Assembly (NCBI RefSeq): GCF_007995015.1
Contig: NZ_VORB01000001.1
Span: 248,001 to 312,000 of the forward strand
Source: Luteibaculum oceani
GTDB lineage: Bacteria > Bacteroidota > Bacteroidia > Flavobacteriales_D > Luteibaculaceae
Length of the DNA: 64,000 nt
Direction: 5' to 3'
In this document: positions 24,491 through 33,866 of the stretch, piece after piece
Numbering within the stretch: position 1 is the first letter of the stretch
Layout: each line of letters starts with the position of its first letter
Translations under genes and position numbers: made by a program
The notes under the pieces: model-generated
The model's input: only the letters and a program-made list of their open reading frames with translations
Told to the model about the DNA's origin: nothing
The model's database searches: none

Positions 24491-24795
24491 TGCCCACCTT
24501 TAACCTCGGCAATCTTTATATTGTAGTATTCAAACCACTCCTTCCGGCTCCTTTCTATTGCCGCATGATGGTCGGGATGATTTCTCCATTTTTTAATCGA
24601 CTCCATATCTTTCCAATATGAAATGGTAATGGAAGGATCCTGTCCTACTGTCTCATGACCTAAATATCCCTCCTGTTTAACAACGATTTCATCCAAATAA
24701 TCGGAAACTTTGGTAAACTCAGGATCATTATTTCTTTTCTTGCTACTGAAAATAACCGCCCAATAAGGTGGTGTTATTTTTTTAGGAATTTCCAT
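24472..24795 (-). CDS. Antibiotic biosynthesis monooxygenase (ABM) family protein
   Basis: A 107-residue dimeric ferredoxin-like fold protein of the ABM family. Typical features are PPYWAVIFSSKKRNND at the start, a EGYLGHETVGQDP turn, ITISYWKDMESIKKWRNHPDH with the conserved W-x-x-HPxH segment, and WFEYYNIKIAEV at the end. Members are co-factor-free oxygenases or small detoxifying proteins; no substrate can be inferred. It overlaps the HAD gene by 19 bases at the 3' ends and is divergent from mtnA. Confidence 0.85.
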   Translation of the reverse strand: MEIPKKITPPYWAVIFSSKKRNNDPEFTKVSDYLDEIVVKQEGYLGHETVGQDPSITISYWKDMESIKKWRNHPDHHAAIERSRKEWFEYYNIKIAEVKGGHYWEHR

Positions 24796-24838
24796 CTAAG
24801 TCTTATCAATTACCACCGAAAACTACTATTTTAAATCC

Positions 24839-25954
24839 ATGAAATTAAATGGCCGTTCTGGAAGAACCATTTGGTTCGACGATAACAAGAAACATACGAT
24901 CTACACCTACGATCAACGAAAGTTCCCTCACAAAACGGAGGTTTACGAAATAAAAGATTCCGAAACTGCAGCAAAAGCCATAGAGAAAATGGTCGTGCGC
25001 GGTGCTCCTTTAATTGGAATTACTGCCGCATTCGGAGTTTATTTGGCTTGTTTCGAAACTCAGGGTGATCAAACTTTTACCTACGTACAGGAAAGAATTA
25101 ATCGCCTACGTCAAACGCGCCCAACTGCTGTGAATCTGTTTTGGGCGCTCAACGAGCAAGAAAAGGTGCTATTAGAAAATAAAGATTTAGGCCACTATGA
25201 GTTGGCCGATTTGCTTTTCGATAATGCAGTTAGGATGATGAAGGAAGACGAGGCTGCCTGCAAAGCAATTGGCGAATACGGTCTTTCTATAATAGAAGAA
25301 TTAGCTGCTACAAAAGAAGATGGCGAACCCGTTCACATTCTTACGCATTGCAACGCGGGTTGGTTGGCCTGTATAGACTGGGGTACTGCGACATCGCCCA
25401 TCTACCAAGCTCATGAAAAGGGTATAAACGTACATGTTTGGGTGGATGAAACCCGACCCCGAAATCAAGGAGCCAATCTAACGGCTTTCGAATTGCAACA
25501 ACAGGGAGTGCCACACCATTTAATTACCGATAACGCCGGTGGACTGCTTATGCGAAACGGCATGGTAGACTTGGTTATTGTTGGAGCAGATAGGGTAAGC
25601 AGAAATGGTGACGTTGCCAACAAAATTGGCACCTACTTAAAAGCCCTGGCCGCCAACGACAACCATATTCCATTTTATGTTGCACTGCCTAGCTCAACCA
25701 TAGATACAGCCATTGCTTCTGGGGATGAGATTAAAATTGAAAATCGTTCTGATAAAGAAGTGAAGTACGTTTACGGTAAAAACAAAGCAGGAGCCATGGA
25801 TAAGGTGTTAATTTGCCCCGAAGAAACTCCTGGATACAACCCTGGATTTGACATCACTCCTGCACATCTTATTTCGGGATTGATTACAGAAAATGGAATT
25901 AAAACCGCTTCGGAAGAAGGGGTTTCACAATGCTTTATGAGCGTAGAATTATGA
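24839..25954 (+). CDS. mtnA: S-methyl-5-thioribose-1-phosphate isomerase
   Basis: A 371-residue MtnA that converts 5-methylthioribose-1-phosphate into 5-methylthioribulose-1-phosphate in salvage of methylthioadenosine from polyamine and S-adenosylmethionine turnover. Key signatures are VVRGAPLIGITAAFG, LTHCNAGWLACID with the catalytic Cys, VDETRPRNQGANLTAFE, and IVGADRVSRNGDVANKIGTY with the catalytic Asp. The eIF2B-like fold gives the usual length (about 350-370). Its TGA overlaps the next ATG by 4 bases (ATGA at 25951-25954), coupling it to the aldolase-type gene. No mtnK or mtnC/D is in the window. Confidence 0.95.
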   Translation: MKLNGRSGRTIWFDDNKKHTIYTYDQRKFPHKTEVYEIKDSETAAKAIEKMVVRGAPLIGITAAFGVYLACFETQGDQTFTYVQERINRLRQTRPTAVNLFWALNEQEKVLLENKDLGHYELADLLFDNAVRMMKEDEAACKAIGEYGLSIIEELAATKEDGEPVHILTHCNAGWLACIDWGTATSPIYQAHEKGINVHVWVDETRPRNQGANLTAFELQQQGVPHHLITDNAGGLLMRNGMVDLVIVGADRVSRNGDVANKIGTYLKALAANDNHIPFYVALPSSTIDTAIASGDEIKIENRSDKEVKYVYGKNKAGAMDKVLICPEETPGYNPGFDITPAHLISGLITENGIKTASEEGVSQCFMSVEL

Positions 25955-26556
25955 TAGACGAAGGGTACATCAAGTTTGATATAGACTGGAAACAATCACC
26001 AGATAAAGTAGTAAAAGCAAACCATCCCATTTTTCATCATCGCGATCGCATGTTCGATTTGGGATTTATTGGTCATGACACAACCCATGACGTAGGTTTT
26101 GGGAATATTTCCTTTCGAGAATCGGGCAATCAGTTTATCATAAGTGGCACCCAAACTGGACATTTCGTTAGAATAGCTCCAGAACATTTTTGTAGAGTTA
26201 CGCACTACCATATTGCCGGCAACAAACTAAGCTGCGAGGGTCCAATTAAGGCTTCTAGCGAAAGTTTAACCCACGCCGCCATTTACGAGCTAGATCCTGA
26301 TATTAATGCCGTAATCCATATCCACAACAACGATATGTGGCAACACTACATGGATTTATTGCCCACCACCAAAGCAGAAATTCCCTACGGAACGCCGGAA
26401 ATGGCTCGAGAAATTTTTCGCTTGTGGCGCCTTCCCGATTTGCCACAACACAAAATATTAATCATGGCCGGGCACGAAGGCGGTATCATTTCCTTTGGCA
26501 AGGACTTTAACGAAGCCTCGGAAAGGTTAGAGCACTACTACGAAGCTATGCCTTAA
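25951..26556 (+). CDS. Class II aldolase/adducin family protein (MtnB-like or methylthioribulose-phosphate aldolase)
   Basis: A 201-residue zinc enzyme of the class II aldolase/adducin family. The likely catalytic Glu is in KASSESLTHAAIYE; metal ligands are the two His of AVIHIHNNDMW and a later His in MAGHEGGIISFG. I use the ATG at 25951, which forms ATGA with the mtnA stop, in preference to 25930. Coupling to mtnA suggests the substrate 5-methylthioribulose-1-phosphate. Family members either dehydrate it (MtnB, methionine salvage) or split it to DHAP and methylthioacetaldehyde (DHAP shunt aldolase). No downstream mtnC/D gene is near to decide. Its stop overlaps the convergent mce stop by four bases. 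Confidence 0.85.
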   Translation: MIDEGYIKFDIDWKQSPDKVVKANHPIFHHRDRMFDLGFIGHDTTHDVGFGNISFRESGNQFIISGTQTGHFVRIAPEHFCRVTHYHIAGNKLSCEGPIKASSESLTHAAIYELDPDINAVIHIHNNDMWQHYMDLLPTTKAEIPYGTPEMAREIFRLWRLPDLPQHKILIMAGHEGGIISFGKDFNEASERLEHYYEAMP

Positions 26557-26954
26557 GCATCCTGGCATAGCTCTACTAAAACCCCCGCGGTATACTTAGG
26601 GTGAAGAAAACAGATTAATTTTCCATCCGCTCCTGGTTTGGGCTCATCAGAAAGCAATTCAAACCCCTCAGATTTTAATCTTGCCATTTCAGCTTTAATA
26701 TCATCGGTATAAAATGCCACGTGGTGCATTCCGCCTCCCTTTTTGGCAATAAACTTCGCAATGGGGCTTTCTTCCTTACTCGCTTCCAATAACTCCACCT
26801 GGCTCTCTCCCACTTTAAAAAAAGATGTGGTTACACCCTCTCTCTCTACCGCTTCTTCTTTATATGGTTGGATGTTTAGGATTTTGGCAAAAACCTCATT
26901 CCCCTTTTCAAGGTTATCTACTGCTATTCCTAAATGCTCAATTCTTTTTATCAT
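26553..26954 (-). CDS. mce: Methylmalonyl-CoA epimerase
   Basis: A 133-residue VOC-fold enzyme that interconverts (S)- and (R)-methylmalonyl-CoA in propionyl-CoA metabolism. It starts MIKRIEHLGIAVDNLEKGNE, whose His is a metal ligand; the second half has GGGMHHVAFYTDDIKAEMAR with the next His, and ends VLVELCQ with the final Glu ligand. The length matches the family (about 135). It overlaps the upstream oxidoreductase gene by 17 nt. Other genes of propionyl-CoA carboxylase or mutase are not seen here, so the pathway is completed elsewhere. Confidence 0.93.
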   Translation of the reverse strand: MIKRIEHLGIAVDNLEKGNEVFAKILNIQPYKEEAVEREGVTTSFFKVGESQVELLEASKEESPIAKFIAKKGGGMHHVAFYTDDIKAEMARLKSEGFELLSDEPKPGADGKLICFLHPKYTAGVLVELCQDA

Positions 26955-27969
26955 AATGCTTTTTTAAAAATCGATCGATAGCTACTTCCCTATCTATTTC
27001 TTTTCCATTGCAAATATGCTCCGAAAACTGTTCTGCAAAAAATGGTGCATTTAACACCCCTTTTGTTCCCAAGCCTCCAAAAATTCCGATGTTCTTTGTT
27101 TCTGGATGAAAACCCATTACCGGAGCTCTATCCTTACTGGTAGGCCTTATTCCTACCGTTATATTATTAATGGATAAGCGCTCTTTCAAAGCCTTTTCAA
27201 TAGGTTCTTTTATTTCATCGGCAGCTCCATCTATTGGAGTTAATTGCTCATTCTCGGGAACATAAACTGATCCTGCTTTCCATACGCCATTTGGTGCTTT
27301 AAAAAGGAATTTTCCGCAGTTTAGAATATTTGAGCTATTCCAGTTCTGAGGATCTTTAATTTCCAGAATTTCACCGTGATTCGCACCTATGGGTACCCAA
27401 TTAAAATATGGGTTATTTCGGGTTGCATAGCCCTCACATGAAATAATCAGTTCATCGTCAGGCAATGGCTCATTCCAGCTGAATTCCCCCATACAATAGG
27501 CATCCTGATTAATAAAAAATCGCTTCGTTTTTTCTAAAAAAAGGGGAATATCCAACACACCACAAGATGGTATTATCCCGTATCCGTTTGGCCAATTCAT
27601 CGCATCGGCCTCTGCTAGAGAAGCTTTTAGATCGGAGTACTTTTGCAGCTTCTCTTCTTGATTTTTCCACAGTTTTCTGGAAGCTTCATCGGGAATACGT
27701 CTAATTAAATGCTTTTGGTGTAGCAATTTTACATCGAGCTCACTTTCTAATTCAGAGAAGAATTTTAGCATGGAGGGAAGCAGATCCTCAACTCTCCAAC
27801 CTGGAATCATCCTACGAAAGTTTACCGGATTCCACATTCCGGCAGCAACTTTACTGGCTGCATTTTTCCAGTTATTATCTACAATGCGAACTTGTACACC
27901 ACGCTTATAAAGAGAAAAGGCAAGAACCGACCCTGCCAATCCTTGCCCTATTATAGTTACTCTTTTCAA
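26938..27969 (-). CDS. FAD-dependent oxidoreductase (DAO/glycine oxidase-like)
   Basis: A 343-residue flavoprotein. The Rossmann motif is TIIGQGLAGSVLAFSL near the N-terminus; later parts follow the D-amino-acid oxidase/sarcosine oxidase plan, with the FAD-contact GIRPTSKDRAPVMGFHPE and the GGLGTKGVLNAPFFAEQF C-terminal segment. No TAT or signal peptide is present. The substrate (glycine, sarcosine, or a tRNA-linked compound) cannot be assigned. The 17-nt overlap with mce and 2-base spacing from the Hpt gene show an operon. Confidence 0.85.
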   Translation of the reverse strand: MKRVTIIGQGLAGSVLAFSLYKRGVQVRIVDNNWKNAASKVAAGMWNPVNFRRMIPGWRVEDLLPSMLKFFSELESELDVKLLHQKHLIRRIPDEASRKLWKNQEEKLQKYSDLKASLAEADAMNWPNGYGIIPSCGVLDIPLFLEKTKRFFINQDAYCMGEFSWNEPLPDDELIISCEGYATRNNPYFNWVPIGANHGEILEIKDPQNWNSSNILNCGKFLFKAPNGVWKAGSVYVPENEQLTPIDGAADEIKEPIEKALKERLSINNITVGIRPTSKDRAPVMGFHPETKNIGIFGGLGTKGVLNAPFFAEQFSEHICNGKEIDREVAIDRFLKKHYDKKN

Positions 27970-27971
27970 GT

Positions 27972-28319
27972 TTATTCCATGGATTTAAGATGCTGCTCTA
28001 CCTCTTTAAGACTTACCTTAAATTTAGCCAGCAGATCTTCACTTAATTCTAATGCTTTATCCAACTTAGCTTCGGGACTCAGACAATAGTTCTCGGCGTC
28101 TCTAAGTTCGGCACAAAAATTTTTATACCCCAACACAGACGCAGCAGATTTAACACGGTGCAGTCTGGAAGCCATTTCTTCGAGATTTTTTTCTTTAATG
28201 GCCTGTTCTAGGGTATCGTGATACTCTGGAAACCTTCTGATATAAACCTCCATCAATTCCTTTAGGAACTCCGGATCTTGTCCGCCTATTTCGTCGGCAT
28301 TTGATAAATCTAAACCCAT
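27972..28319 (-). CDS. Hpt (histidine phosphotransfer) domain protein
   Basis: A 115-residue single-domain phosphotransfer protein. It folds as a four-helix bundle, with the phosphorylation site in SRLHRVKSAASVLGYKNFC (about residue 53), matching the HxLKGSAxxLG rule with small changes. Such proteins relay phosphate between hybrid kinases and response regulators. It starts with TAATG overlap on the DUF3078 stop and lies in one operon with a LytTR regulator, but no hybrid kinase is near. The partners are therefore unknown. Confidence 0.88.
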   Translation of the reverse strand: MGLDLSNADEIGGQDPEFLKELMEVYIRRFPEYHDTLEQAIKEKNLEEMASRLHRVKSAASVLGYKNFCAELRDAENYCLSPEAKLDKALELSEDLLAKFKVSLKEVEQHLKSME

Positions 28320-29245
28320 TAGAATTTGTGTTGTATTCCCAAACTAATTACTTGTTTTAACTGCGTTCTTGGTGCCGTATAATCGGTTACTCCGTCATCA
28401 TTGGCATCTACAGGCAGTTTTATATCATCGTCGTAAATCAGTGTCCAAGCAATGCTAGCAGACAAAAATTTATTGATTTGAAACGCTACAATGTTATCCC
28501 AATTTACATCAATATTTTGAGGATTTTCAGTGTAATTAGAAAACAGCTCCAACGCCGATTTATAATTCACATTTTCCATTATAGTAGCGTCTATTCCTAT
28601 CTTTAATATACCCCCCAGTTCATATCTATAATTTTCTCCAGCCTCCACACCAAAGGAACCTTTGGCAGATAATTCCTCATCCATTACCAAAGTTAACTTA
28701 GATGAAAAAGGAGAAAAATAAATATCCAACCAATCAAATGGATGATTCGATAAACCCACAGAAAAGTTAACGTATCCTGGTGCGAGCCAATTCGAGATTT
28801 TTACTTTGGTAGTATCATTTGGGAATTGGAAACCCGGTTGAAACTGAGACCGGAAATTCAATATAGAGGTATATCTCCACTTGCGATATGCTGGAGTTCC
28901 GAATTTAGAGTTAAACTCTAATTTGTCATCGGTTTTCCGAGTACCGTTTTCCTCTGTATTTTGAATACCATAACCAAGGTTTAAGGTGTTTTCCCATTTG
29001 GTTTTACCCTTGGCATAAGTCGCGGAGTAGTTACCTAAGGCATTTGCCGATACAGCAGAATTACCCCCTCCATTCCAATTGGAAAGCGCAACTTGGGTAA
29101 AGTTAAGGCTGGACAATCCTTTAAATTTCCAAACTCCTCCTTTTTTTTCTGATTGTTCCCCTGATTTTTGAGTTGCTTGATTTTGTCCTAAAAGCAAAGA
29201 GCCACTCAATAGAATGGCTCCCGATAATAACAATGTTCTAATCAT
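28319..29245 (-). CDS. DUF3078 outer-membrane-type protein
   Basis: A 308-residue protein with a signal peptide (MIRTLLLSGAILLSGSLLLG, cut about residue 20) and the DUF3078 domain. Its early part WKFKGLSSLNFTQVALSNWN followed by GGGNSAVSANAL is the domain hallmark, and the repeating aromatic beta strands suggest an outer-membrane barrel. The C-terminus IKLPVDANDDGVTDYTA, then VISLGIQHKF, ends in an aromatic strand. The family is widespread in Bacteroidota with unknown role. It shares the operon with the Hpt and LytTR genes (gaps of 3 bases or less). Confidence 0.88.
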   Translation of the reverse strand: MIRTLLLSGAILLSGSLLLGQNQATQKSGEQSEKKGGVWKFKGLSSLNFTQVALSNWNGGGNSAVSANALGNYSATYAKGKTKWENTLNLGYGIQNTEENGTRKTDDKLEFNSKFGTPAYRKWRYTSILNFRSQFQPGFQFPNDTTKVKISNWLAPGYVNFSVGLSNHPFDWLDIYFSPFSSKLTLVMDEELSAKGSFGVEAGENYRYELGGILKIGIDATIMENVNYKSALELFSNYTENPQNIDVNWDNIVAFQINKFLSASIAWTLIYDDDIKLPVDANDDGVTDYTAPRTQLKQVISLGIQHKF

Positions 29246-29248
29246 TGA

Positions 29249-29932
29249 TTAAAGCATCTTTAGATGATTCATTAAATTTTCTTTGTACGAACGCGAAACC
29301 GGAATTAGTTTCTCCCCCATTACAATGGTATTGTCCTCTATTTCTTTAATTCTATCTATACGAACTATGTAGGACCTATGCACACGAACAAACTGCTCGT
29401 CGGGCAACTTGGCCTCAATAGCTTTCATAGTTGAAAGAATAGTATGACGTTTAGATTCTAGATAAATGTTCACATAATCGGCTAAAGCCTCTATGTAGAA
29501 AATATCTTCTAATCTTATTTTGATATATCTAGAATCTTGTTTTATAAATACGTGATCAGAATGTACCTCTGCACTGGCTTTATTATCGTGAATTTCTTTG
29601 GCCTTATTAACCGCCTTTAAAAATCTGGGAAGCTCTACCGGCTTAACAATGTAATCTGTTACGTCTAGCTCAAAAGCTTCAGATGCAAACTCACTCTTAC
29701 TGGTAATGAAAATGATTTGTGGAACCTCGAAGTTCTTCACTAAATCTATACCACTCATATTCGGCATTTCTATATCTAAAAACACCAAATCTATCTGCTC
29801 GGATTGCAGTAACTCCGTAGCCTCCAGCGCATCGTTACAAATCCCGACCAAGTTTAAAAAAGAAGTCTGTTCTACACACTTCTTTATTGCCAAGCGGCTT
29901 AACTCTTCGTCATCTACTATTATACAATTCAT
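29249..29932 (-). CDS. LytTR-family response regulator
   Basis: A 227-residue regulator. The receiver shows IVDDEELSR at the start, the phospho-acceptor in LVFLDIEMPNMSGID (about 54) and the Lys in YIVKPVELP (about 105). The C-terminal LytTR DNA-binding domain has VFIKQDSRYIKIRLEDIFYI and RVHRSYIVRIDRIKEIEDN. It lies 3 bases ahead of the DUF3078 gene and 33 bases behind the antiporter gene. With the Hpt gene in the same operon it may take phosphate from it, but a cognate kinase is not in the window. Confidence 0.92.
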   Translation of the reverse strand: MNCIIVDDEELSRLAIKKCVEQTSFLNLVGICNDALEATELLQSEQIDLVFLDIEMPNMSGIDLVKNFEVPQIIFITSKSEFASEAFELDVTDYIVKPVELPRFLKAVNKAKEIHDNKASAEVHSDHVFIKQDSRYIKIRLEDIFYIEALADYVNIYLESKRHTILSTMKAIEAKLPDEQFVRVHRSYIVRIDRIKEIEDNTIVMGEKLIPVSRSYKENLMNHLKML

Positions 29933-29965
29933 GCGAACGGGGATTTTTCTACCAATATATAAATT

Positions 29966-31267
29966 CTAATCATTCAGTTTCGACTCATCGCTATCCTTCT
30001 GCACTTCATCCTGATTTATATCATTCTCAACTGCAGGTTTTAAATCTTCCTCTTCCATAAAACCAACTGCGCCTATAGCGCCTTCATGGCCTTTTTTACG
30101 CGAATCATTCACCAGCGAAATACTCATGATAATACTGGTTGATAAAATAGCGAAAAGCAATATACTTTCGGAAAACTCTGGGGACTTATACTCGGTGGGT
30201 ATAGCGTAAAATAATAAGATGGTAATCAACCCCCTTGGAGCAATAAACAATTGAGGAAGAATATCATTTCCAACAAACACCTTCAACATCAAATATCTAA
30301 CTCCATAAAGACCGGCCACAATAAGTACCGAAATAAGTGCAAACTTTAGGTTTAGCAAAGAAACTAATACAATGCTCATCCCAAAAATCACAAAGAAAAA
30401 GGTTCGTACCACAAACGCTGTTTCTATAGTAATGAGATGAAAGTTATTTAAGATTTCCTGTACCGCCGGCTTATCCACCCATCGGTCTAAAACTCCCTTA
30501 AAGAAGATCCTCCTGTTATTCAGCACCAAACCAAAAACCAGGATAATTAACAGCGATGAAAGGTGGAATTTTTTTCCAATGGCATACAACATGGTTAAAA
30601 CCGCAATCAATAAAAACAGTTTTACTTGAGTTTTAATCTTTTGGAAAACGAGAACAAGCAGGTAACTAATTAATACAGATAGGATGATGGTAAGTACAAT
30701 ATTTCCAACTACATCGATCACTACGGCTTGGGTATCTTCCACACCTGCATTTCCAACCAAGAAGTAGAAAAACATTATTCCCATGATATCGGAAAAGGTG
30801 CTCTCGTATACCATAAACTCTTTCTTATCTTCCTCCAAAGAAACAACCGATGGAATGATAATGGCACTGCTCATTATTGAGAGTGGAATGGCATAAACCA
30901 AAGAGGTGAATGGATCGCTGATTAGGAAATAATTAATAACAAAGGCACAGACAAAGCTACTAACGATTAAAGCTAATAAGGCTACCACCATGGATCGCCA
31001 AATGATAGGCCATTTTTCCTTTTTAAGTTCTAGGTCTAAAGCTGCCTCAAGAACAATCATGATCAGCCCAACATTCCCAAGAATTTCGAGAACGGGCATC
31101 AGTCGACTGCTATTTGCAGCACCGCTGGGGGCAAATTGCTGAATAATCAACCCCAACCCGATTAACATCAGTACCGAAGGGACGTTAGTCCGCTTTGCAA
31201 GGATGTTAAAGAAATACGACAGTATGATTACTGCCGACGCGACAATAATGAGGGTAAAAGAATCCAT
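29966..31267 (-). CDS. Cation/proton antiporter (CPA1-like, NhaP type)
   Basis: A 433-residue membrane transporter with about twelve helices. It exchanges Na+ or K+ for protons. The helix around VYESTFSDIMGIMFFYFLVG aligns with the usual ESxxNDG motif, but here the Asn is replaced by Ser (SD in place of ND). The C-terminal tail (about 390-433) is cytoplasmic and rich in Asp, Glu and Lys. It may be co-transcribed with rseP, 21 bases upstream. The ion cannot be read from the sequence. The ND to SD change may bear on the electroneutral mechanism. Confidence 0.88.
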   Translation of the reverse strand: MDSFTLIIVASAVIILSYFFNILAKRTNVPSVLMLIGLGLIIQQFAPSGAANSSRLMPVLEILGNVGLIMIVLEAALDLELKKEKWPIIWRSMVVALLALIVSSFVCAFVINYFLISDPFTSLVYAIPLSIMSSAIIIPSVVSLEEDKKEFMVYESTFSDIMGIMFFYFLVGNAGVEDTQAVVIDVVGNIVLTIILSVLISYLLVLVFQKIKTQVKLFLLIAVLTMLYAIGKKFHLSSLLIILVFGLVLNNRRIFFKGVLDRWVDKPAVQEILNNFHLITIETAFVVRTFFFVIFGMSIVLVSLLNLKFALISVLIVAGLYGVRYLMLKVFVGNDILPQLFIAPRGLITILLFYAIPTEYKSPEFSESILLFAILSTSIIMSISLVNDSRKKGHEGAIGAVGFMEEEDLKPAVENDINQDEVQKDSDESKLND

Positions 31268-31288
31268 GCCACGAATATAACTTTTATC

Positions 31289-32623
31289 CTATCCGAATAT
31301 ACCCTTTATGATATCGTTGATGTTTGCGAATAAGAGTAGTGCAAGAAGAAGAACCATTCCTATGGTTTGGGCTACTTCTAGCACCTTTTGAGGTGGCTTT
31401 TTACCTGAAATAATCTCCCAAAGCAAGAAAATTACATGCCCACCGTCGAGTGCAGGAATAGGTAACACATTCATAAAAGCCAAAACAATGGATATAAAGG
31501 CCGTTAATCTCCAAAATGACTCCCAGTCCCATGTGGCCGGAAATAGGTTCCCTATACTCCCAAATCCACCAATACTAGATGCTCCTGCTTTTGTGCCTAA
31601 AAGTTTTAAGGAACGTACATAATTAGTTAAGGTAGAAATGCACAGATTAAATCCTGCTGGAATAGCTTCTGCAAAAGAATAATTTACTTTTTCCACCTCT
31701 AAAAAACGGGTAGGTGGAGCCATAAATACGCCTATTGTTCCACTGGTGTCTGGAGTAACTTTAAGTTGTCGGTAGTCTCCAGAACTTGATATCACTCCTA
31801 AAAGAATAGTATCGCCCTTTGCTTTGCCAATTCTTTCGCGCACTTCCATAAGCATAAGTGCACTGTCGCTGTCAGCTTTTACAATTCTATCTCCTTTCAA
31901 TAGCCCAGCTTTACTGGCCAGGCTGTTAGGCAATACCGAATCAATTAAAAATGGAATTCTAGGCTGCAATACTGGTGAACGCGGGTTGGCCTCTATTAAT
32001 TTTTCCTTAAAATCTGGTGCTATTTCTATCTCTTGAATAGTTCCATTTCGCTCTACGGTAACGGAGTTATAATCTTCGATGATCAGCGCTGCATTTACCT
32101 CACTGAAATACTTTACCTCTTTATCACCAATCTTTACCAGTTTATCTCCATTAACAAATCCTTGTTCTTGTAACAATTCGGCATATTCCATACCGAACTC
32201 AGCGGATTTCAGGGGTAACTTATCTGATCCATAGGCAAATAGAACCATAGCGTAAATAAAGAATCCCAGAATAAGATTTACCGTAACCCCCCCTAGCATA
32301 ATAATTAATCGCTGCCATGCTGGCTTACTTCTAAATTCATAGGGTTCTGGATCCTTGGCTAGTTGTTCTTTATCCATGGATTCATCTATCATCCCTGAAA
32401 TTTTAACATAGCCTCCAAGTGGAATCCAGCCAATTCCATATTCTGTATCTCCCTTCTTGAATTTTAGTAAGGAAAATTTCCAATCGAAAAAGAGGTAAAA
32501 CTTCTCAACCCGAGTACCAAATAGTCTAGCTGGGATAAAATGTCCCAGTTCGTGAAGTACAATTAAAATTGAAAGTGAAAGTATTAGTTGAGCGGCCTTA
32601 ATAAGGATAACCGAAAATTCCAT
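31289..32623 (-). CDS. rseP: RseP-type site-2 protease (M50)
   Basis: A 444-residue inner-membrane zinc protease that cleaves membrane-bound anti-sigma factors and signal peptide remnants. The active site HELGH is in IVLHELGHFIPARLFG near the N-terminus; the second metal motif is NVLPIPALDGGH at the C-terminal helix pair. One or two PDZ domains lie between (GKAKGDTILLGVIS, SVLPNSLASKAGLLKGDRI). It lies 8 bases behind dxr, the usual bacterial neighbour pair with isoprenoid synthesis, so the two are co-transcribed. The domain order agrees with RseP; the substrate (an anti-sigma factor) is not in the window. Confidence 0.92.
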   Translation of the reverse strand: MEFSVILIKAAQLILSLSILIVLHELGHFIPARLFGTRVEKFYLFFDWKFSLLKFKKGDTEYGIGWIPLGGYVKISGMIDESMDKEQLAKDPEPYEFRSKPAWQRLIIMLGGVTVNLILGFFIYAMVLFAYGSDKLPLKSAEFGMEYAELLQEQGFVNGDKLVKIGDKEVKYFSEVNAALIIEDYNSVTVERNGTIQEIEIAPDFKEKLIEANPRSPVLQPRIPFLIDSVLPNSLASKAGLLKGDRIVKADSDSALMLMEVRERIGKAKGDTILLGVISSSGDYRQLKVTPDTSGTIGVFMAPPTRFLEVEKVNYSFAEAIPAGFNLCISTLTNYVRSLKLLGTKAGASSIGGFGSIGNLFPATWDWESFWRLTAFISIVLAFMNVLPIPALDGGHVIFLLWEIISGKKPPQKVLEVAQTIGMVLLLALLLFANINDIIKGIFG

Positions 32624-32631
32624 ATGGTGAT

Positions 32632-33801
<1,170 letters not shown>

Positions 33802-33821
33802 TGCAATTTGGCATATAACAA

Positions 33822-33846
33822 AAAACCCCACGCCAAGCGCGGGGTT
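33822..33846 (-). terminator. Intrinsic terminator of the OmpA/PD40 gene
   Basis: Read on the minus strand the sequence AACCCCGCGCTTGGCGTGGGGTT is followed by a T-run (TTTTGTT). It starts 20 bases behind the stop at 33867 and just upstream of the dxr ATG. Confidence 0.85.
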
Positions 33847-33866
33847 CACATTATCCTACATTATTG

